From the NCBI GenBank assembly GCA_964534135.1, contig CAZHQC010000027.1, positions 1 through 22,361 of the forward strand: 22,361 nucleotides of DNA. The letters are read 5' to 3'. Positions within the stretch are counted from its first letter, which is position 1; every line of letters starts with the position of its first letter. The notes beneath the pieces are model-generated. The model saw only the letters and a program-made list of their open reading frames with translations, searched no databases and was not told where the DNA came from. Shown piece after piece: positions 13,857 to 21,817 of the stretch. Both the position numbers and the translations under genes were made by a program. The DNA comes from JAKLQJ01 sp964534135 (lineage in GTDB: Bacteria > Elusimicrobiota > Elusimicrobia > Elusimicrobiales > UBA9959).

Positions 13857-15350
13857 TTATTTAGAAAGAGTGTTTATCACTTGATTATAAACTCGCTCGA
13901 TACTAATGAGATTCATACATAAAAAATGTCCTCTTGGGCATTTCTTTGAACCATGAAGTGCACAAGGCCGGCACTCAAGGTTTTCTTCTATAACAAAACT
14001 TTTTTTACTGTAGGGGAAAAAGCCGAGTTCTCTTGTTGTCGGTCCGAATATAGCAATAACCTCGATGCCTGAGGCAGCTGCAATATGCATGGGACCTGAA
14101 TCATTTGTAATAAAAAGTTTTAGATCTTTAATTAAGGCCATAAGCTCTTCAATACTGGTTTTGCCCGTAAGATTTACGCAAGTCTCTTTTCCTGCAATAT
14201 TTTCAATTTCTTTATTCCATGGAATTTCATTTTTACTGCCGATTATTAGAATTTTCTTATTGTATTTTTTATGAAGCAGTTTTATTAATTTACCATACCG
14301 TTCTTTTGGCCAGCGTTTTGTCGGCCAGGCAGAACCGGGATTTATGCCGATTTCCAGATTATCACTGATTTTAAATTTTTCCAAAAGACCTTCTGAAACA
14401 TTAAGTCTTGTTTCAGCGGGGACAGTATCATTGATTAAAGGCAAAAGAAGGGTAAGATTTCTTTCCGCGTCATGCAGGAGCCATGAAAAAGGCACCACTT
14501 TGGTTAAGAATGTTTTTCCTGCGCTTTCAGAAAAACCTATTCTGATTGGAATTTTCGCCAAAAAAGCAATCAAAGCGCTTCTAAGCGATCTATGGGGAAT
14601 TATGGCTATGTCAAAATTTTCATCTTGCACTTGTTTTATAAGTTTAATGAATTCAGGAAAAAAGAATTTTGAATTTCTCTTATTGTCTATTATTACGTTA
14701 TCAACGGATTTTGAAGATTTAAAAATCTGACTGGTTTCAGGGCGGCTTATCACTGTGATGCGTGAATTTGAAGCTGAACTTTTAATCTTTTCAATTAAGG
14801 GAAGTGTAAGAGTGCAATCACCGAGAAAAGCGGTTTGTAAAATACAAATATTTTTTAATTTTAGAGAGGATTTATCTTTTTTATAAAGCAAGGCCCAGTC
14901 ATTAATTTCAGGAGTTCTGGAAACTATGGGGATATTAAGATTTTTAAGCACTTCAAGATACCGATTTACAGTGTGTTTTTGAAGTGAACAATTGGGCATT
15001 CTAAAATTTACAAAGAGTTTTCTGGAAAGAGAATCTTTATTATATCGGAGTATTTTTTTTGTTGAACATAAAAGCGTGATAAGATGCGTTCTTAAATTCG
15101 AATGTAAATCTATAATATAATCAAATTTTTCAGAATTTATTTTTTTAACCGTTTGAGAAATTGTGCTAAAAGGTAAGACTTCCGATAGTAGGGGATTATT
15201 GGCCGCTGTCTTGGCATAGGGGCGTTTTGTGAGTAAATATATTTTGGCATCCGGCCAAGCTGCCTTGATATTTTTTATTACCGGAGATATCAATATAATA
15301 TCGCCGAGAGAGGACAAACGCATAATAAGGATTTTGGGATTGCTTTTCAT
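13857..15350 (-). CDS. GT9 glycosyltransferase with a duplicated N-terminal Rossmann half
   Basis: The 497-residue protein contains two GT9 starts. Residues 6-30 read KILIMRLSSLGDIILISPVIKNIKA (Asp17), followed by about 130 residues of a heptosyltransferase N-terminal half (DYIIDLHSNLRTHL at 77-90). A second start, NICILQTAFLGDCTLTLPLIEKI at 167-189 (Asp178), opens a complete WaaF-like enzyme with GINPGSAWPTKRWP (335-348), TNDSGPMHIAA (415-425) and FGPTTRELG (435-443). The C-terminal tail has Cys460, Cys463, Cys471 and Cys478. Family members are usually about 340 residues, so the first half is an extra domain without its C-terminal partner. It is the first gene of the minus-strand cluster, with a very short leader. 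It probably transfers heptose to the inner core. Confidence 0.9.
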   Translation of the reverse strand: MKSNPKILIMRLSSLGDIILISPVIKNIKAAWPDAKIYLLTKRPYAKTAANNPLLSEVLPFSTISQTVKKINSEKFDYIIDLHSNLRTHLITLLCSTKKILRYNKDSLSRKLFVNFRMPNCSLQKHTVNRYLEVLKNLNIPIVSRTPEINDWALLYKKDKSSLKLKNICILQTAFLGDCTLTLPLIEKIKSSASNSRITVISRPETSQIFKSSKSVDNVIIDNKRNSKFFFPEFIKLIKQVQDENFDIAIIPHRSLRSALIAFLAKIPIRIGFSESAGKTFLTKVVPFSWLLHDAERNLTLLLPLINDTVPAETRLNVSEGLLEKFKISDNLEIGINPGSAWPTKRWPKERYGKLIKLLHKKYNKKILIIGSKNEIPWNKEIENIAGKETCVNLTGKTSIEELMALIKDLKLFITNDSGPMHIAAASGIEVIAIFGPTTRELGFFPYSKKSFVIEENLECRPCALHGSKKCPRGHFLCMNLISIERVYNQVINTLSK

Positions 15351-15364
15351 GAGAAACAGACAAA

Positions 15365-15370
15365 ATTATA
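15365..15370 (-). promoter_or_regulatory. Putative -10 box for the minus-strand LPS cluster
   Basis: The minus strand reads TATAAT 14 bases before the start codon of the GT9 fusion gene. The -35 region is weak. A start site about 6-8 bases downstream would leave a leader of roughly 7-10 bases with no Shine-Dalgarno, so the mRNA would be nearly leaderless. Confidence 0.45.
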
Positions 15371-15424
15371 GCAAAAAGCCCATGCGCTATATGAATTAAA
15401 CGCAATATTTTCTTAACATTAATT

Positions 15425-15452
15425 TTGTAAGTTAAATATATAATAATATAAT
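15425..15452 (+). promoter_or_regulatory. Putative promoter of the plus-strand surface-protein pair
   Basis: TTGTAA at 15425-15430 and TATAAT at 15447-15452 are spaced by 16 bases in the divergent intergenic region. A start site near 15459 would exclude the in-frame ATG at 15451 and favours translation from 15478, which has AAGG and AGAGG upstream. Confidence 0.5.
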
Positions 15453-15477
15453 GTATTATAGACAAGGTAGAGGTTAT

Positions 15478-16050
15478 ATGATTAAAAGATTAAAAAATCT
15501 TATAAAATCAAATTTCAAAACATTGCCAAAACTTCCGTTTTTGATATTTTTAACAGGGTTTATATTTCTGTTTTATAGCGGAGTTAATGCCCTTATTAGT
15601 TCTCCAATATATCGTATTTTAATATCGGAAACAACATCTCTGCCTGCAAATACTCCAAAAGTTGGCGGGCCGTATTCTTTAATGGGAACAACCGGAAAAT
15701 TGGGCGGGACATTGCTTGAAGGAGCAAGATATACGGTTAACCTGGGAGTTCTTAATTCATGGCGGTCTCCGCAAGCGGACGTTTCAGGGGCACATGTTTA
15801 TCCAAATCCATGCAATATAAAGGACGGTTGCACAGGCATTACATTTACAAGGCTTACGCTTAGGGCGACAATAAAGATTTATACTATCAGCGGAGAATAT
15901 TTAAAAACAGTGGAAAAAGACAGTAATATCGACAGTGTTGGTTGGGACCTTAAAACCGAGGCCGGAAAATATGTCTCAAGCGGTTTATATATTTATTTCA
16001 TAGAAGGAGCAGGTTCAAATAAACAAGGAAAGATGATTGTAATTCGTTAG
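15478..16050 (+). CDS. Secreted protein with FlgD/Por-like C-terminal module
   Basis: I use the ATG at 15478 (190 residues). An earlier in-frame ATG at 15451 overlaps the predicted -10 box, while 15478 has AAGGTAGAGG upstream. Residues about 20-38 form a hydrophobic signal or anchor. The C-terminal module begins with VYPNPCN (107-113), then IKIYTISGEYLKTVE (132-146), WDLKTEAGKYVSSGLYIYFI (156-175) and ends KMIVIR. This beta-sandwich pattern is shared by FlgD-like Ig domains and type IX sorting-type domains, used on secreted or surface proteins. The region at 59-80, with KVGGPYSLMGTTGKLGG, is Gly-rich. It is followed 76 bp later by the large fibre gene on the same strand. The role is probably surface-related; sorting is not shown. 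Confidence 0.85.
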   Translation: MIKRLKNLIKSNFKTLPKLPFLIFLTGFIFLFYSGVNALISSPIYRILISETTSLPANTPKVGGPYSLMGTTGKLGGTLLEGARYTVNLGVLNSWRSPQADVSGAHVYPNPCNIKDGCTGITFTRLTLRATIKIYTISGEYLKTVEKDSNIDSVGWDLKTEAGKYVSSGLYIYFIEGAGSNKQGKMIVIR

Positions 16051-16058
16051 GGTTTAAA

Positions 16059-16085
16059 GATAAAAAAGTATTCCTTTTTTTTATC
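16059..16085 (+). terminator. Weak AT-only hairpin between the two plus-strand genes
   Basis: GATAAAAAA at 16059-16067 can pair with TTTTTTATC at 16077-16085 around a 9-base loop. The stem has only one G-C pair and no clean U-tract follows, so at best it attenuates transcription into the fibre gene. Confidence 0.25.
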
Positions 16086-16117
16086 TCAGTCTTTGTTTTA
16101 ACCTATAGTTGATTTTT

Positions 16118-16122
16118 GGAGG
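16118..16122 (+). promoter_or_regulatory. Ribosome binding site deciding the fibre-protein start
   Basis: GGAGG stands 4 bases before ATG 16127. An in-frame TTG at 16109 lies upstream of this site, so translation should begin at 16127, directly at the signal peptide. Confidence 0.75.
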
Positions 16123-16126
16123 AAAT

Positions 16127-19100
16127 ATGAAAGCACTCAAACTTATTTTAATAATTTTATTTTGCCAAACGGTTTTATTTTCATCGCTTTATGCCGGGGA
16201 TATCGCCGAAGGCAGCGTTCCAACCGAAATAAATTATCAAGGCCGTCTTGAGAAAGACAATGCTCCCATAACTGGCCCTATTCATATAACTTTTAGGATT
16301 TATGATGCTGTAACCGGCGGCAACTTGGAATGGGAAAGCAGTGAATTGGTGGTTAATGCCGTACAAGGAATATTTAGTGCCTCGATAGCGCCGTCTTGGT
16401 CTGTTTTTGCCACAACTGAAAATAGATATTTAGAAGTTCAAATTGAAAGTGATGTTCTCTCGCCCAGAGAGCCTTTTCAAAGCGCGGTATTTTCTTTGGT
16501 TTCAAAAAGATTGGAAGATGGAAGTAATATTTCAATTAGTAGCATGACAACGACAGGTAGTGTAACGGTTAATAATAATATAACAATAGGCCCCGCATTA
16601 TCAGCCAATGGTATTTTTTTTCCAGATGGTTCTTTTATGAATAGTGATAGTATCGGTTCAGCTAATAATCTTTCCGCTCTTACTGACGCCATTATTATTT
16701 CTGACAGTAATAATGACGGTTCAGGTAATATAATTTTTCGAACGGGCAGTATTACTGAGAGCGCAAGAATTACAGATGCGGGCAATATGGGAATAGGAAA
16801 TACTCCAGCTGCGGACAGGAAGCTGGATATAGACGGCTCATTATATATTGGCAATGAAGGAATTTACGATAGAGATGATGCGGAAATAAATATAATGGAA
16901 AATCTTGGAGTAGAGGGAGGAGTTATAACCGGGGTTAGCTCTTGGGTTAACTCTGAATCTATATCCATAGGAGTAATAGATAATGTTATAGCGTTAACCT
17001 CCGACGATTCAGAAAGAATGAGAGTCCATACAAACGGTTATGTGGGCATCGGGCTTACTGCTCCAACTTCAATGCTTCACGTTGACGGAGATATAGTATC
17101 AAATGAGGGTGTTCGCGGAGGAGATGTTTCAATAGGTGATTATACAGTTGATTGGACAGGTTTAAATAATGAAATCCGCGCCGCAGATGCTTCGCATCTT
17201 TTGCTTCAAGAAAGTAATCCTTTCAATGTCGGCATAGGCATTGCTTCACCTTCCGAAAAACTTCATGTTCATGGTAGTATTAAGGCGGATAATGGCATAA
17301 TTGCCTCGACAGCCGCTTTTTCCGGGGATGTTGCTATCCTTGGTGTTTTAAATGCCAATAATCCTCTCGGTTCAAATGTTGAACTCTCATCCACCGTGAT
17401 TTATGGAACTCTGCAAGTTACAGGCGGTATTGCAAGTGATAAAGGCTATCCCGCTTATTTAACTTCAACTCAAGCTTTTACCGGTGGAAATACCTTTCTA
17501 AATGAGGTTATAGTTTCCACTGACATGACAGCTTTAGGGAGAGTCGGAGTTGGTGTGATAAATTATAATTTTGGCACCGAAAAAAAATATCTTCAAGTCG
17601 GCGATAATACCTTGGGCCTTGTCGATGCTGATGCTCTGGTTTATCTTGTCGCAGGTTCAAATGCCAATTCCAAAATTCACTTTTATCGCGACGCGACTGA
17701 AGTCGCTCGACTTGAAACTCAGGGTGCTAATAATCTGGCTTTATATACGGGTGGCGTAAAAAAGATGCTTGTGGATTCCTCTAATTTCAGAATTTTTAAT
17801 ACCGAATTTTTTGTTTCAGCGACTGAAGGTTCAACGCCCGCTATTTATGTCAGTCCTACAGATGGCAATGTCGGTATGGGAACTGAGGTACTTGATCCCA
17901 ACTGGCAATTAACCGTTGAAGGAAACATAAGAATATCCACCGCGGCTTCTCCCGGAGATAGTCATGGCATTATTTTTGCCGATGGCACGATACTGAATAC
18001 AGCCGGTGGAGGTTCAGCCAATGCCTTGTCTAATAATGATGATGTTTTAATTCGTTCCGACGTCGATAAAGATGGAGGCGGAGATGTGATTATCAGTGCC
18101 GGTTCCGGTAACGGCATGATTATCAATAGTGGTGGTAATATTGGCATGGGAACTCAAAATCCTGTTTCAAAATTAAATATCCTCGGTGGCGACCTTGTTC
18201 TCGGTGAGCCTTATTATCCTGAGAATCCATATAAGTTAAATGGAGTGGAAGATTTAATTATTGAAGGCAGTATTGTTGTTGACGGTAGTATTATTCAGCG
18301 TTCGGATGATCCGGTTTATTTATCGGCCCTAATAGTCTCCGGAGAGGTTTTGCTTTCAACTGCGTCAACGTCAGTTTATACCGGTATTGGAACTGTTACT
18401 CCGGGATACAAATTGGATGTAACAGGTGATATAAATGCTTCCGGCAATATAAGAACAGGGACAACAATTAGATTATCCAATACAGGTATTCTCTCAAATA
18501 CCACTTGGAATGGTGGAACTATAGCCGTTGGCTATGGCGGCACAGGAGCAACTACTTTTACGGCAGATGGTATTTTATATGGTAATACTGCAAATGCGGT
18601 TAATGTTACTGACGCCGGTTCGGAGTATGAAGTTTTAAGAGCTGGCAATGGCGGAACTCCCGCTTTCGGCAGCATTAATCTTGATCAATCACTAGCAGTT
18701 ACAGGGACACTTCCCGTTGGTAATGGAGGAACAGGCGTTACTACTTTAACTGGTGTTCTTCATGGAAATGGGTCCGGTGCTTTTACGGCTTCCGATGTAT
18801 CTCTTTCAAGTTCAGTGATAGGAACTCTTCCTGTTGGAAATGGCGGAACTGGAGTTACAAGTTTAACATCCGGTGGTATACTTTATGGCGGTGGTGGTGG
18901 AGACATAGGAGCCTTAGCCGTGATGGCTGATGGTCAGCTTTTAATAGGAAACGGTGCAACCGCTCCTACGCTGGCTACTTTAGGTGGTAGTAATATTTCT
19001 GTGACAAATGGGGCGGGAACAATAACCATAGGGATACCTCAAAGTGTGGCAACTACTGCAACTCCGACATTCGGAGGTTTAACTTTAAATGGCAATGCTG

Positions 19101-19825
19101 ATATGAATTCTACAGGTAAAATTATAAATCTTGTAGACCCTTCATTAAATCAAGATGCCGCAACAAAAAATTATGTTGATGGTGCGACAGGTGGTGGTAA
19201 AGCATGGGGCTTGTCAGGAAATAATATAAATGACTCGAACGATTTTATAGGTTCGACAGGGAGTGATGCTTTTATTATTAAGACAAATAATGCAGTCAGA
19301 ATGACAATAACCGCTGCCGGAGTAATTCAATTAAATAATGCATTAGATGTTTCATATGGCGGAACTGGTTCAACTAGTCAAGCTGGAGCTCGTTCAAATT
19401 TGGGGCTTTCAATAGGGAGCAATGTGCAGGCTTATGATGCGGATTTAACGGATTTGGCAGATGGCACGTTGTCAGGAAGTAAGATTGGTTCCGGCGTGCC
19501 GACCGCGAATATTGCCGCGGGTTCTCTTGGTTCATCTGTAATAGCCAGTTCAATAGCCGTAAATGCGGTCCAAAACGCTTCAATAGTTGGGGTAGCCGGT
19601 TCAAAAGTAAGCGGAGATATAGCTGGCAATGCCGCTACTGCGACTACTGCCGGCAGCGCAACCACGGTTACAAATGGTGTATATACAGACGGTTTATACG
19701 CCAATCCTGGCTGGATAACCGAACTTGCAGGTTCAAAAATAACCGGTGGTTATACTGGCTCGGTAGCCGCCACCTGTTCAATTACTGTTGTTAACGGTTT
19801 AATTACTGGCTTTGTTTGCCCATAA
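16127..19825 (+). CDS. Large secreted tail-fibre-like repeat protein / putative surface adhesin
   Basis: The 1232-residue product begins with a Sec signal (hydrophobic residues 4-20, likely cleavage near SLYAG). A beta domain follows at about 30-125, with EINYQGRLEKDNAPITGPI near the start. The central part holds six copies of a G-x-G-[IM]-G-x2-x-P-x2-K-L-x-V-x-G-x-I motif, near residues 220, 304, 366, 580, 670 and 751, typical of phage tail fibres and spike shafts. Two DxNxDG-like segments (SDSNNDGSGN and SDVDKDGGGD) may bind calcium. The C-terminal third has four GGTG blocks (about 805, 865, 904 and 1078), the last followed by SQAGARSNLGL as in phage fibres. It ends with TCSITVVNGLITGFVCP; no S74 chaperone domain is visible. 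Sec secretion and isolation from phage genes argue for a surface fibre of the cell, not a virion part. Confidence 0.82.
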   Translation: MKALKLILIILFCQTVLFSSLYAGDIAEGSVPTEINYQGRLEKDNAPITGPIHITFRIYDAVTGGNLEWESSELVVNAVQGIFSASIAPSWSVFATTENRYLEVQIESDVLSPREPFQSAVFSLVSKRLEDGSNISISSMTTTGSVTVNNNITIGPALSANGIFFPDGSFMNSDSIGSANNLSALTDAIIISDSNNDGSGNIIFRTGSITESARITDAGNMGIGNTPAADRKLDIDGSLYIGNEGIYDRDDAEINIMENLGVEGGVITGVSSWVNSESISIGVIDNVIALTSDDSERMRVHTNGYVGIGLTAPTSMLHVDGDIVSNEGVRGGDVSIGDYTVDWTGLNNEIRAADASHLLLQESNPFNVGIGIASPSEKLHVHGSIKADNGIIASTAAFSGDVAILGVLNANNPLGSNVELSSTVIYGTLQVTGGIASDKGYPAYLTSTQAFTGGNTFLNEVIVSTDMTALGRVGVGVINYNFGTEKKYLQVGDNTLGLVDADALVYLVAGSNANSKIHFYRDATEVARLETQGANNLALYTGGVKKMLVDSSNFRIFNTEFFVSATEGSTPAIYVSPTDGNVGMGTEVLDPNWQLTVEGNIRISTAASPGDSHGIIFADGTILNTAGGGSANALSNNDDVLIRSDVDKDGGGDVIISAGSGNGMIINSGGNIGMGTQNPVSKLNILGGDLVLGEPYYPENPYKLNGVEDLIIEGSIVVDGSIIQRSDDPVYLSALIVSGEVLLSTASTSVYTGIGTVTPGYKLDVTGDINASGNIRTGTTIRLSNTGILSNTTWNGGTIAVGYGGTGATTFTADGILYGNTANAVNVTDAGSEYEVLRAGNGGTPAFGSINLDQSLAVTGTLPVGNGGTGVTTLTGVLHGNGSGAFTASDVSLSSSVIGTLPVGNGGTGVTSLTSGGILYGGGGGDIGALAVMADGQLLIGNGATAPTLATLGGSNISVTNGAGTITIGIPQSVATTATPTFGGLTLNGNADMNSTGKIINLVDPSLNQDAATKNYVDGATGGGKAWGLSGNNINDSNDFIGSTGSDAFIIKTNNAVRMTITAAGVIQLNNALDVSYGGTGSTSQAGARSNLGLSIGSNVQAYDADLTDLADGTLSGSKIGSGVPTANIAAGSLGSSVIASSIAVNAVQNASIVGVAGSKVSGDIAGNAATATTAGSATTVTNGVYTDGLYANPGWITELAGSKITGGYTGSVAATCSITVVNGLITGFVCP
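18520..19400 (+). repeat. GGTG tail-fibre repeats encoded in the fibre gene
   Basis: Four protein repeats of the form [GS]-x-GGTG-[AVS]-T are encoded near 18535, 18715, 18832 and 19357. The second and third share TLPVGNGGTGVT exactly at protein level, and their DNA differs mainly at third codon positions. This indicates an old duplication kept by selection on protein sequence. Confidence 0.7.
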
Positions 19826-19832
19826 TTAAACC

Positions 19833-19855
19833 AATTTAACTTCCGAGGTTAGATT
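19833..19855. terminator. Hairpin between convergent fibre gene and waaA
   Basis: AATTTAACT at 19833-19841 pairs with GGTTAGATT at 19847-19855 (9 positions, two of them G-U in plus-strand RNA) around the loop TCCGA. It lies 7 bases past the fibre stop and 12 bases past the waaA stop on the other strand, so it could serve both. The following T-rich stretch (AATTGAATTTTG) is interrupted, so efficiency is uncertain. Confidence 0.45.
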
Positions 19856-19867
19856 AATTGAATTTTG

Positions 19868-21148
19868 TTAATGTAGTATAGGTATTTGTTTTATTGTTTT
19901 ATCTGTCGCGCCTTGAAGGGATTCAAGAGCTTCTTTAGACATATGGGACGCAGTTTTAAGTATGGATGGATTTTTAATCAAAAGGGCTATTCTTCCGGAT
20001 AAATCTTTTTCAGTTTTAACCATAAATCCGCCGCCAAACTTAATTAAAGTTTGACCGGCCTCTTTAGCATTTTTTATATTAGGTCCGAATAAAACAGGTT
20101 TTGAAAATAAAGAAGGTTCAAGTAAGTTATGTCCGCCTATTTTAACTAAAGTGCCACCTACAAAAGATATATCACAAAGAGAATAAAAGTCATTAAGCCA
20201 ACCCATTTCATCCACCAGAATACAATCTATATCACGGTCAAATTTCGCATTTAATCTATCGCTCCACTTAATATAATGAATACCCAGATTATCTAGCATA
20301 GCGGCGGTTTCATGAGTTGTTTCAGGATGCCTTGGAGCGATTATTAATTTTAGATTTCCGATTGTTCTTTTATTGAAAAGATAGGCTTTGGCTATAATTT
20401 TATCTTCACCGCGCCATGTGCTGCCGGCAGTTAAAATTTTGGCTTTTTTCCAATTCATCTTTTTAAAATAATTTTGAGTTTCTTGAGTCTTTGAGGAGAC
20501 TGCGGTTATATTGTCATATTTAATATTACCCGTGCATTCAATTGGTTTTCCTTTGCCCAGTATTTTTTTATATCTTCTGCTATCTCCCTCGCTTTGACAC
20601 AAAATTCCATTCACATCTTTTAATATAAGCTCAATAAGAGGGGAGATTAAATTATAGGACTTAAAGCTTTTTTCAGATAGTCTGGCATTTATAAGAAAAG
20701 TTTTTATATTTAATCTGCCTGATAGATAAAGCATATTGGGCCATAATTCAGTTTCAGCTATTAAAAGCATTTTTGGCTTAATTTTATGTATAAACTTGAG
20801 CATTAAAGGAAAAAAATCAAGAGGCAGAAGATAGGAAAATTTTGTAAGTTTTTTAGCGGCCTCTCTGCCAGCGGCGGTGGAAGAGGTTATGATAATGTCT
20901 GAACCAGGATTATTATTTTTTAGCTTATTTAAGAGCGTAAAAAGAGCTTTAACTTCTCCTACTGAAGCGGCATGAATCCATATAGGGTTTTTTAATTGGG
21001 GATATTTTAATAATGAAAACCGCTCTTTAATTTCTTTGTTTAATTTTTTTAAGAGCTTGCGGCGGGGGGAAAAATAGAAAAATGCCAAATAAAGAACCGC
21101 TATGAACGGGGTAATTAAATTATAGAGTAATAGGAGTATATAACCCAT
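19868..21148 (-). CDS. waaA: 3-deoxy-D-manno-octulosonic acid transferase (KDO transferase)
   Basis: WaaA moves KDO from CMP-KDO to lipid IVA at the inner membrane. The 426 residues start with a membrane anchor (about 3-26) and the basic segment FSPRRKLLKKL. HAASVGEVKA (59-68) has the catalytic Glu65. Further family motifs are AETELWPNMLY (131-141), INARLSEKSFKSY (153-165), GSTWRGEDK (242-250), IIAPRHPET (269-277) and GGHNLLEPSLFSKPVLFGP (338-356). Length and motifs match GT30. It follows the acyltransferase gene after 15 bp, and its stop faces the fibre gene. Whether it adds one or several KDO residues cannot be read from sequence. Confidence 0.96.
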   Translation of the reverse strand: MGYILLLLYNLITPFIAVLYLAFFYFSPRRKLLKKLNKEIKERFSLLKYPQLKNPIWIHAASVGEVKALFTLLNKLKNNNPGSDIIITSSTAAGREAAKKLTKFSYLLPLDFFPLMLKFIHKIKPKMLLIAETELWPNMLYLSGRLNIKTFLINARLSEKSFKSYNLISPLIELILKDVNGILCQSEGDSRRYKKILGKGKPIECTGNIKYDNITAVSSKTQETQNYFKKMNWKKAKILTAGSTWRGEDKIIAKAYLFNKRTIGNLKLIIAPRHPETTHETAAMLDNLGIHYIKWSDRLNAKFDRDIDCILVDEMGWLNDFYSLCDISFVGGTLVKIGGHNLLEPSLFSKPVLFGPNIKNAKEAGQTLIKFGGGFMVKTEKDLSGRIALLIKNPSILKTASHMSKEALESLQGATDKTIKQIPILH

Positions 21149-21163
21149 ATAGCAAATCCAGTA

Positions 21164-21817
21164 TTAATTGATAATTTCTTCAGCTTGAAGTGTTAGAGTA
21201 TTTAAAATATTTTCAAGTTCTTTGGCTTTAACATCAAGATTGTCATCCGGTAATACAAAAAAAGGTTTGTTATAAACTAAGGCTGCACGGGAAAAAGGAA
21301 ACGGCAATTGAAATTTATCCCAGGAATTAAAAGTTATTTTTTTTGATAAAGCGCTGCCAATGGGAATAATGGGCAGACCTGTTTTTTGAGCAAGAAATAC
21401 TACTCCATTTTGAACCTTGTGTTTTGGTCCTTTTGGGCCATCGGGGGTTATCGCTATGGAAAAGCCTTTTTTGGCATAAACGATTAATTTTAATATAGAC
21501 CGAGTCGCGCCTGAGCTTGTGGAACCTCGCACCGTTTTAAATCCCAAATTAGTCAGCATTCTTGCAAGATACTCTCCATCTTTACTTTTGCTCACCAAAC
21601 CACAAATATTCATATCCTTATGATTATAAGTGGTTAGCACCAATTGGGAATGCCAGGCGGCAAAGATTCCTTTTTTTTCTAAATTTAGGTAATCCCTAAC
21701 TAAGTCCCGGTTTTTTATAATGATTTTTGAGGTGTTTCCGGATAAGTTTATATAGAGGGTTCCAATGCCGGATAAAATTTTATGGCCGATGGAGTTTTTG
21801 TACAAATTTTTATTCAT
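21164..21817 (-). CDS. DUF374 lysophospholipid acyltransferase-like protein
   Basis: A 217-residue protein of the DUF374 family, related to LPLAT-type acyltransferases. Visible motifs: FAAWHSQLV with His56, VSKSKDGEYLARML (75-88), RGSTSSGATRS (98-108), and ITPDGPKGPKHKVQNGVVFLAQ in two parts at 123-144. The normal HX4D motif of LPLATs is altered in DUF374, where HSQ/HN-x and SxSxDGE replace it. These genes are frequently next to waaA and lpxK, which implies acyl transfer to lipid A or a precursor (inference). The start overlaps the preceding gene's stop by 4 bases. A hydrophobic segment at 10-24 may associate with the membrane. Confidence 0.9.
   Translation of the reverse strand: MNKNLYKNSIGHKILSGIGTLYINLSGNTSKIIIKNRDLVRDYLNLEKKGIFAAWHSQLVLTTYNHKDMNICGLVSKSKDGEYLARMLTNLGFKTVRGSTSSGATRSILKLIVYAKKGFSIAITPDGPKGPKHKVQNGVVFLAQKTGLPIIPIGSALSKKITFNSWDKFQLPFPFSRAALVYNKPFFVLPDDNLDVKAKELENILNTLTLQAEEIIN

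Noticed and set aside
15451..15477. Earlier in-frame ATG for the FlgD-like protein
   Set aside because: It overlaps the predicted -10 box and adds a polar stretch before the signal peptide; ATG 15478 has a better ribosome site.
16109..16126. TTG start for the fibre protein
   Set aside because: It lies upstream of the GGAGG ribosome site, which serves the ATG at 16127 at the head of the signal peptide.
16127..19825. Prophage remnant based on tail-fibre repeats
   Set aside because: No terminase, capsid, portal, integrase or baseplate gene is present, and the protein has a Sec signal peptide, which virion fibres lack.
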